DNA of 17,365 nt from Thermoplasmatales archaeon. Lineage in GTDB: Archaea; Thermoplasmatota; E2; UBA202; DSCA01. A program made the position numbers and the translations under genes. How positions within the stretch are numbered: the stretch's first letter is position 1; the number at the start of each line of letters is the position of its first letter. The stretch spans positions 1 through 17,365 of the forward strand of contig DSCA01000111.1 in the NCBI GenBank assembly GCA_011049295.1, written 5' to 3'. Positions 12,977 through 17,365 of this stretch are shown here, piece after piece. A model generated the notes under the pieces. It did no database searches. It worked only from the letters and a program-made list of their open reading frames with translations, and had not been told where the DNA came from.

Positions 12977-14020
12977 ATGAGATATTTAAAGATAAAAAGT
13001 GATAAGATTCATCCTTTTCTGGAGCGACTGTCCACCTACGGAGCGCTCTACGGCCCGGTCAAGATATCCGAGGAGTTTTACGACTACCGAAAAATCGACG
13101 ACGTCAAGGACGTGGCCTTCGAGTACACCCGCACGGTCACCCCGGCCAAGAAGTACGTCATTCCCACCCGGCAGGATATGTTCGAATTCGACATGGATAC
13201 CAACGAGTACCGGGAGACCATAGGAGAGGTGGAGCCCTTTGTCCTCTTCGGTCTGCATGCCTGCAGCATTGTGGGGCTGCGCATACTGGACGGGGTCTAC
13301 CTGGACGAGTATCCGGATAAATACTACAAGGTGCGCCGGGATGCGGGCATCATCATCGGGCTGAGCTGTCTGCCTGATGAGTACTGTTTCTGCAACCTCC
13401 GCCGCACGGATTTCGTGGACATTGGCTTTGACCTGTTTCTGCACGAGTTGCCCGACGGCTACTTGGTGCGGGTGGGCAGCGAGCAGGGCCACAAGATTGT
13501 GGACGAAAACCAGGATTTGTTCGAGGATGTGAACAACCAGGACATCCAGAACTTCAAAAAATTCGAGCGAAAGCGGCACGAGATGTTTCAATATCAGGGA
13601 AGTTTTGACAACCTCCGCTACATGCTGGAGCTGACCGAGGACCACCCGCTGTGGGACCGGGAGAGCGACAAATGTCTGGGCTGCGGCAACTGCACCATGA
13701 CCTGTCCCACCTGCCGGTGCTACGACGTGCAGGACATCCCGGACATAGACGGGGTTCATGGCAAACGAATCCGCTACTGGGATTCCTGCCAGTTCAGGAG
13801 CCACGGACTGGTGGCCGGCGGTCACAACTTCCGGGAGACCAAAAAGGACCGGTTTATAAACCGCTATGTGTGCAAGAATGCCTACTTCTATCCGCTGGGT
13901 ACCGCCTACTGTGTGGGCTGCGGCAACTGCACCCATTTCTGTCCAGCCAACATTGACTTCCTCAAGAATTTGATGGAGATACGAGGCATTTCTGAGGGTG
14001 TATATGAGCATAGCCGATAA
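12977..14020 (+). CDS. hydB: NiFe hydrogenase (group 3b type) beta subunit, iron-sulfur protein
   Basis: The 347-residue protein matches the beta subunit of soluble NAD(P)-linked hydrogenases such as the Pyrococcus sulfhydrogenases. It has an N-terminal domain with LHACSIVG (C96) and CLPDEYCFC (C131, C137, C139), then two ferredoxin-like motifs: C233, C236, C239 and C243, with extra cysteines C246 and C248, and C312, C315, C318 and C322. These would hold [4Fe-4S] clusters passing electrons between the flavin subunit and the small subunit. It is the first gene of the operon. No good ribosome binding site precedes ATG 12977, which agrees with the leaderless mRNA predicted from the TATA distance. 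Its last 17 bases overlap hydG. Confidence 0.93.
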   Translation: MRYLKIKSDKIHPFLERLSTYGALYGPVKISEEFYDYRKIDDVKDVAFEYTRTVTPAKKYVIPTRQDMFEFDMDTNEYRETIGEVEPFVLFGLHACSIVGLRILDGVYLDEYPDKYYKVRRDAGIIIGLSCLPDEYCFCNLRRTDFVDIGFDLFLHELPDGYLVRVGSEQGHKIVDENQDLFEDVNNQDIQNFKKFERKRHEMFQYQGSFDNLRYMLELTEDHPLWDRESDKCLGCGNCTMTCPTCRCYDVQDIPDIDGVHGKRIRYWDSCQFRSHGLVAGGHNFRETKKDRFINRYVCKNAYFYPLGTAYCVGCGNCTHFCPANIDFLKNLMEIRGISEGVYEHSR

Positions 14021-14858
14021 CATCTACGACCTCCACAAGTGCCGAGTGCTGCGCGTCTACGACATGACCGATGAGGAAAAGTTGTTTCTACTCCGCTTCG
14101 AGAACTCGGAGACCGCCGAGTCGTGGACCTTCTCCCCCGGCCAGTTCGTGCAGGTGGCCCTGCCGGGCATCGGGGAAATACCCATCTCCATCTGCTCCTC
14201 GCCCATGCGCCGGGGCTTCTTCGAAATGTGTATAAAAAAGGTGGGCAAGGTCACCGACATCGTGCACACCCTTCATCCCGGCGATTTCATGGGTATCCGC
14301 GGGCCCTACGGCAACGGTTTTCCCATGGCCGAGTTTGAGGACTCCGACATTCTGCTCATTGCCGCCGGCATCGGGATGGTCCCCCTGCGCTCCGTGTTTC
14401 TCTACGCCACCGACAACCGGTGGAAGTTCGGCAACATCACGGTCATCAACAGCGCCCGCTACGGCAAAAACCTGCTGTTCAGAAAGGAGCTGGAGGCCAT
14501 GCGGGACATCGCAGAAGCCGAGAACATCAACATCATCCAGACCGTCACCCGCGACCCGGAGTGGAAGGGACGCACCGGACGGGCCCAGGAGCACATCGCC
14601 GATGCCAACACCGACCCCAAGAACTCCTATGTGGTGGTCTGCGGTCCCCCCCAGGCCTACCGCAGCATCTTTGACACGCTCATCCAGCAGGGCTACGACC
14701 CCCGCAACATCTACGTGACCCTGGAGCGACGCATGAAGTGCGGCGTGGGCAAATGCGGTCACTGCATTGCCGGTTCCTCCACCCACCTGAAGTACATATG
14801 TCTGGACGGGCCGGTCTTCGGGTACTACGACATAATCTCTACCCCTGGATTGATATAG
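14004..14858 (+). CDS. hydG: NiFe hydrogenase (group 3b type) gamma subunit, FAD/NAD(P)-binding
   Basis: The 284-residue protein is a ferredoxin-reductase-like subunit related to dihydroorotate dehydrogenase PyrK. Visible in order are an FAD-binding barrel (SPGQFVQVALPG; IPISICSSP, 59-67; GIRGPYGNGFP, 97-107), a NAD(P)-binding domain (LLIAAGIGMVPLRS, 117-130; VVCGPPQAYR, 211-220) and a C-terminal [2Fe-2S] site C246, C251, C254, C266 (KCGVGKCGHC). It would exchange electrons with NADPH or NADH. Which cofactor is preferred cannot be decided here. ATG 14004 follows GAGGGTG, which lies in the hydB 3' end; GTG 13998 overlaps that site and is less likely. The TAG stop precedes hydD by seven bases. 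Confidence 0.93.
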   Translation: MSIADNIYDLHKCRVLRVYDMTDEEKLFLLRFENSETAESWTFSPGQFVQVALPGIGEIPISICSSPMRRGFFEMCIKKVGKVTDIVHTLHPGDFMGIRGPYGNGFPMAEFEDSDILLIAAGIGMVPLRSVFLYATDNRWKFGNITVINSARYGKNLLFRKELEAMRDIAEAENINIIQTVTRDPEWKGRTGRAQEHIADANTDPKNSYVVVCGPPQAYRSIFDTLIQQGYDPRNIYVTLERRMKCGVGKCGHCIAGSSTHLKYICLDGPVFGYYDIISTPGLI

Positions 14859-14865
14859 TGATACC

Positions 14866-15639
14866 ATGAAAATAGGCATACACGGTTTAACCTCCTGCTA
14901 CGGATGCCAGTTGAGCATGGCCATTGTCAGGCGCCTGCTGGACGTGGTGGACAAATTCGAGGTGGAATACTTCTACATGCTGTCCAGCAAGGGCGACATT
15001 GCCGACGTGGATGTGGCCTTCGTGGAGGGCAGCGTAAGCACCGACATGGACGAGGAGGAGGTGAAAAAAATCAGGGAGCACGCCAAGGTGCTGGTGGCCG
15101 TTGGCTCCTGCGCCATCCACGGAGGCGTGCAGAGCATTCTGCACAACGAGGGCATTGACTACGACCAGGCCTTTGCCACCGTGTACGGCGACCGTCCCAT
15201 CCACTACCGGGGGAGGGTGGCGGAGCCCATAGACAAGTACGTCCAGGTCGACTACCGCCTGCCCGGCTGCCCCCCGGAAGAGGAGGAAATCATGTACTAC
15301 CTCTCCACCTTTGCCATCGGCAGCTGGCCCGAGGAAAAGGACTATCCGGTGTGCGCCGAATGCCGGCGGGCCGGCAACCCCTGCATTCTCATCGAGCGCA
15401 ACGAGCCCTGTCTGGGTCCGGTGACCGTGGCCGGCTGCGACGCCCGGTGCATAAAGTACGACATTCCCTGCATCGGGTGCCGGGGCGCTGTGCCCCACGA
15501 TACGGCCTGGTTTGACTCCCTGGCCAAAACGTTTAAGGACCGGGGTATGGATAAGGAGTACGTGCGGAAGCGCATGGCCATCTTTTCTGCACACCATGGC
15601 AAATTGGACGAAATGCTGGATGCTATTTACGGGGATTAA
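14866..15639 (+). CDS. hydD: NiFe hydrogenase (group 3b type) delta (small) subunit
   Basis: The 257-residue protein has the small-subunit proximal cluster ligands C11 and C14 (SCYGCQL), C82 (GSCAIHGG) and C135 (LPGCPP). The C-terminal half carries eight further cysteines (C163, C166, C173, C182, C191, C195, C202, C205), enough for the medial and distal clusters. It relays electrons from the beta subunit to the NiFe site. There is no twin-arginine signal or membrane anchor, so the enzyme is cytoplasmic. The start follows GTGATACC, the same string seen before L24 in the ribosomal operon. The TAA stop directly abuts the hydA ATG. Confidence 0.94.
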   Translation: MKIGIHGLTSCYGCQLSMAIVRRLLDVVDKFEVEYFYMLSSKGDIADVDVAFVEGSVSTDMDEEEVKKIREHAKVLVAVGSCAIHGGVQSILHNEGIDYDQAFATVYGDRPIHYRGRVAEPIDKYVQVDYRLPGCPPEEEEIMYYLSTFAIGSWPEEKDYPVCAECRRAGNPCILIERNEPCLGPVTVAGCDARCIKYDIPCIGCRGAVPHDTAWFDSLAKTFKDRGMDKEYVRKRMAIFSAHHGKLDEMLDAIYGD

Positions 15640-16923
15640 ATGAAAGTTACCAAGGAAATCAGGGTGGACCATCTGGCCCGCATTGAGGGCAAGGCAGGAA
15701 TAGAAGTAGACGTGGGCGACGACGGGGTTGAGGCCAAACTCAACGTCACCGAGGGAGCCCGCTTTTTCGAGGTTATCACCAGGAACAAGCACTACAATGA
15801 GGCAGTGGCCATCTTTCCCCGCATCTGCTCCTTCTGCTGCACGCCGCACAAACTGACTCCCATCGAGGCGGTGGAGTGGGCTCTGGACATTCAGCCCTCG
15901 GAGCAGACTCGCAAACTGCGCGACCTGCTGTACCTGGGCAACGTGGTGGAAAGCCACGCCCTTCACCTCTACCTGCTGGTGGTCCCTGACTACCTGGGCT
16001 ACCCGGATGCCTTTGCCGTGGCCCAGAAGGACGGGGGACTGGTCAAGGACGGCCTGTTCCTAAAGGACGTGGGAGCCGAGATTCAGACCGCCATTGGCAG
16101 CCGCTCCATTCATCCGGAGAGCGCCATCGTAGGCGGATTCGGGACCCTGCCCTCTCGGCGCACCCTGGAAAAAATTGCCGCCATGGCCGAGGAGGGCATC
16201 CAGAAGGCGGTGCGGGCGGTGGACTTCTTCGCCGAATACGAGTATCCGCAGTACGTGGACATCAAGCGCCAGCACCTGTCCATCAAGCCCTACGACGTCT
16301 ACGGAGTCTACGGCAACACCATGGTCTCCAACAACGGCGACCAGTTTCCCGTGGAGGACTACCGGCAGCACCTGGCCGAGGAGGTGGCCCCCTACTCCTA
16401 TGCCAAGCGCGGCCTGTTCAACGACCAGCCCTACATGGTGGGCGCTCTGTCCCGGGTCGTCAACAACGACCACCTGCTGACCGGCACCGCCCAGGACCTC
16501 ATGGAGCGCTATCACCAGTTTGTAACCCCGGACAATCCCTTTGCCAACAACTTCGCCCAGGCCGTGGAAATGGTGTTTTTCCTGGAGCGCATCCGGGAGC
16601 TCATCCAGGAAATAGGCGAGCCGGTGCAGGAGAAGCCGGCCCAGCCGTCACGCGCCTCTGGGGAGGGCTACGCGGTCACCGAGGCCCCCCGCGGCCTACT
16701 CATCTACTACATGAACATCGAGGACCACGTGGTCACCGACGTGGACGTCATCACCCCCACCGCCATGTTCCTCCCCATGATGGAGAAGGACATCGCGGCC
16801 ATGGCCGAGGGGCTGTGGCGGGACGGGATGCAGGACGGGGACACCATTGCCAAAAAGGTGGAGATGGTAGCCCGGGCCTACGACCCCTGTATATCATGCA
16901 GCGTGCACGTGACCAGACTTTAG
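15640..16923 (+). CDS. hydA: NiFe hydrogenase (group 3b type) alpha (large, catalytic) subunit
   Basis: The 427-residue protein holds the NiFe active site. It starts with the family's RVDHLARIEGKAGIEV segment. The L1 motif is RICSFCCTPH with C63, C66 and H70, and the C-terminal L2 motif is DPCISCSVH with C417, C420 and H423. The four paired cysteines match the Ni and Fe ligands. A tetrapeptide, VTRL, follows the final His and is the likely tail removed during maturation, matching the short tails of the Pyrococcus soluble hydrogenases as I recall them. The enzyme would produce or oxidise H2 with NAD(P)(H), and relatives also reduce sulfur. C67, directly next to ligand C66, is an extra cysteine. 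The last 28 bases overlap the maturation protease gene. Confidence 0.95.
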   Translation: MKVTKEIRVDHLARIEGKAGIEVDVGDDGVEAKLNVTEGARFFEVITRNKHYNEAVAIFPRICSFCCTPHKLTPIEAVEWALDIQPSEQTRKLRDLLYLGNVVESHALHLYLLVVPDYLGYPDAFAVAQKDGGLVKDGLFLKDVGAEIQTAIGSRSIHPESAIVGGFGTLPSRRTLEKIAAMAEEGIQKAVRAVDFFAEYEYPQYVDIKRQHLSIKPYDVYGVYGNTMVSNNGDQFPVEDYRQHLAEEVAPYSYAKRGLFNDQPYMVGALSRVVNNDHLLTGTAQDLMERYHQFVTPDNPFANNFAQAVEMVFFLERIRELIQEIGEPVQEKPAQPSRASGEGYAVTEAPRGLLIYYMNIEDHVVTDVDVITPTAMFLPMMEKDIAAMAEGLWRDGMQDGDTIAKKVEMVARAYDPCISCSVHVTRL

Positions 16924-17357
16924 TGGTGGCCCTGGGCAACCCCCTGGTGGGCGAGGACGCCGTGGGTGCCCACGTCTATGACTCTCTGAGAGACGGAGCC
17001 GAGGCCCGGGTGGTGTTTCTGGGAACGGACGTTTTTCGGCTGAGCAACGTCTACAGGGGGGAGGAGCGCCTGGTGGTGGTGGATGCGGTGTACGCACCGG
17101 ACCTGGAGCCGGGCCGGGTGGTCCATTTCCAGGGGGTGGAGGTGTTTGAGCGCCTGCGGGACGTGGCGGTGGATGCCCACCTGCTGGGTGTGGGGGAGGG
17201 ACTGAAGATTCTGCGTCTCACCATGCCCCGTTTTCCCTCCGATGTTCATTTCGTGGGCGTTTCCGTGAAAACATTCGGCCATGGACAGATGAGCCCGGAG
17301 GTGGCCCAGGGAGCGGAAAAAGCCGTTGCCCTGATTCAGCGCCTGCTGGGAGAATAA
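16896..17357 (+). CDS. NiFe hydrogenase maturation endopeptidase
   Basis: The 153-residue protein belongs to the HybD/HycI/FrxA family, which clips the C-terminal tail of the large subunit after nickel insertion. It shows GNPLVGEDAVG (residues 15-25) matching the GNxLxxDExxG motif, VVVDAVYAPDLEPG with an Asp, and DAHLLGVGEGLKI with a His. These correspond to the three Ni-sensing ligands of E. coli HybD (Glu16, Asp62, His93), the first being Asp here. ATG 16896 lies inside hydA, in the codons for its C-terminal motif. No ribosome binding site is obvious there, so coupling to hydA translation is likely. GTG 16923 would leave too little of the first beta strand, and starts further upstream lengthen the overlap. 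It is the likely last gene of the operon. Accessory hyp genes are not in the window. Confidence 0.9.
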   Translation: MQRARDQTLVVALGNPLVGEDAVGAHVYDSLRDGAEARVVFLGTDVFRLSNVYRGEERLVVVDAVYAPDLEPGRVVHFQGVEVFERLRDVAVDAHLLGVGEGLKILRLTMPRFPSDVHFVGVSVKTFGHGQMSPEVAQGAEKAVALIQRLLGE

Positions 17358-17365
17358 CTCTCTCC

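Noticed and set aside
14887..15966. Minus-strand open frame of 359 codons opposite the hydrogenase small subunit
   Set aside because: Antisense shadow. The plus strand has all conserved cysteine motifs, and no known family is visible on the minus strand.

Overview
The window is archaeal. It carries a nearly gapless run of archaeal and eukaryal-type translation genes: ribosomal proteins L3 to S14, with S4e, an aIF1/SUI1 homologue and the RNase P Rpp29 subunit embedded, followed by aIF5B/IF-2. It uses archaeal TATA boxes and GGTGA-type ribosome binding sites. The DNA is GC-rich with strong third-position GC bias, which creates many long antisense shadow frames. The gene order L29, SUI1, Rnp1, S17 fits Euryarchaeota and relatives. 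A secreted C25 (gingipain-type) peptidase beside a group 3b type NiFe hydrogenase suggests an anaerobic, protein-degrading heterotroph, possibly in or near Thermoplasmatota. The lineage call is a weak inference.

Layout. Bases 1-224 (minus strand) hold the N-terminal part of a macrodomain (ADP-ribose binding) protein that runs off the left edge. Bases 225-356 hold two divergent promoters, one for the macrodomain gene and one for the ribosomal operon. Bases 357-8474 (plus) are sixteen translation genes, most overlapping by 1-8 nt or separated by 1-11 nt: L3, L4, L23, L2, S19, L22, S3, L29, aIF1, Rnp1, S17, L14, L24, S4e, L5, S14. At several junctions the upstream TGA stop lies inside the GGTGA-like ribosome binding site of the next gene, suggesting translational coupling. 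Instead of continuing to S8-L6-L32e-L19e-L18-S5-L30-L15-SecY, the string stops at S14 and is followed by aIF5B (8526-10268).

Bases 10343-12298 (plus) encode a secreted C25-family cysteine peptidase with its own TATA box. Its end overlaps the convergent thymidylate kinase gene (12292-12891, minus) by 7 nt. Thymidylate kinase and the hydrogenase operon diverge from one near-palindromic TATA element at 12944-12954.

Bases 12977-17357 (plus) are a complete cytoplasmic NiFe hydrogenase operon in the order beta, gamma, delta, alpha, as in the Pyrococcus furiosus soluble hydrogenases. It ends in a maturation endopeptidase whose start overlaps the codons for the hydrogenase C-terminal Ni-binding motif. 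The inferred electron path is NAD(P)H, FAD and [2Fe-2S] (gamma), [4Fe-4S] clusters (beta), [4Fe-4S] clusters (delta), NiFe site (alpha). This would let the cell dispose of, or recover, reductant from fermentation of peptides that the secreted protease could supply. That metabolic link is an inference.

The most unusual features are a helix-hairpin-helix domain fused to the C terminus of ribosomal protein S3, a roughly 130-residue Glu-rich tail on L24, the shared bidirectional TATA element, and an operator-like dyad over the start of the macrodomain gene. I saw no CRISPR array, insertion sequence, tRNA or rRNA.
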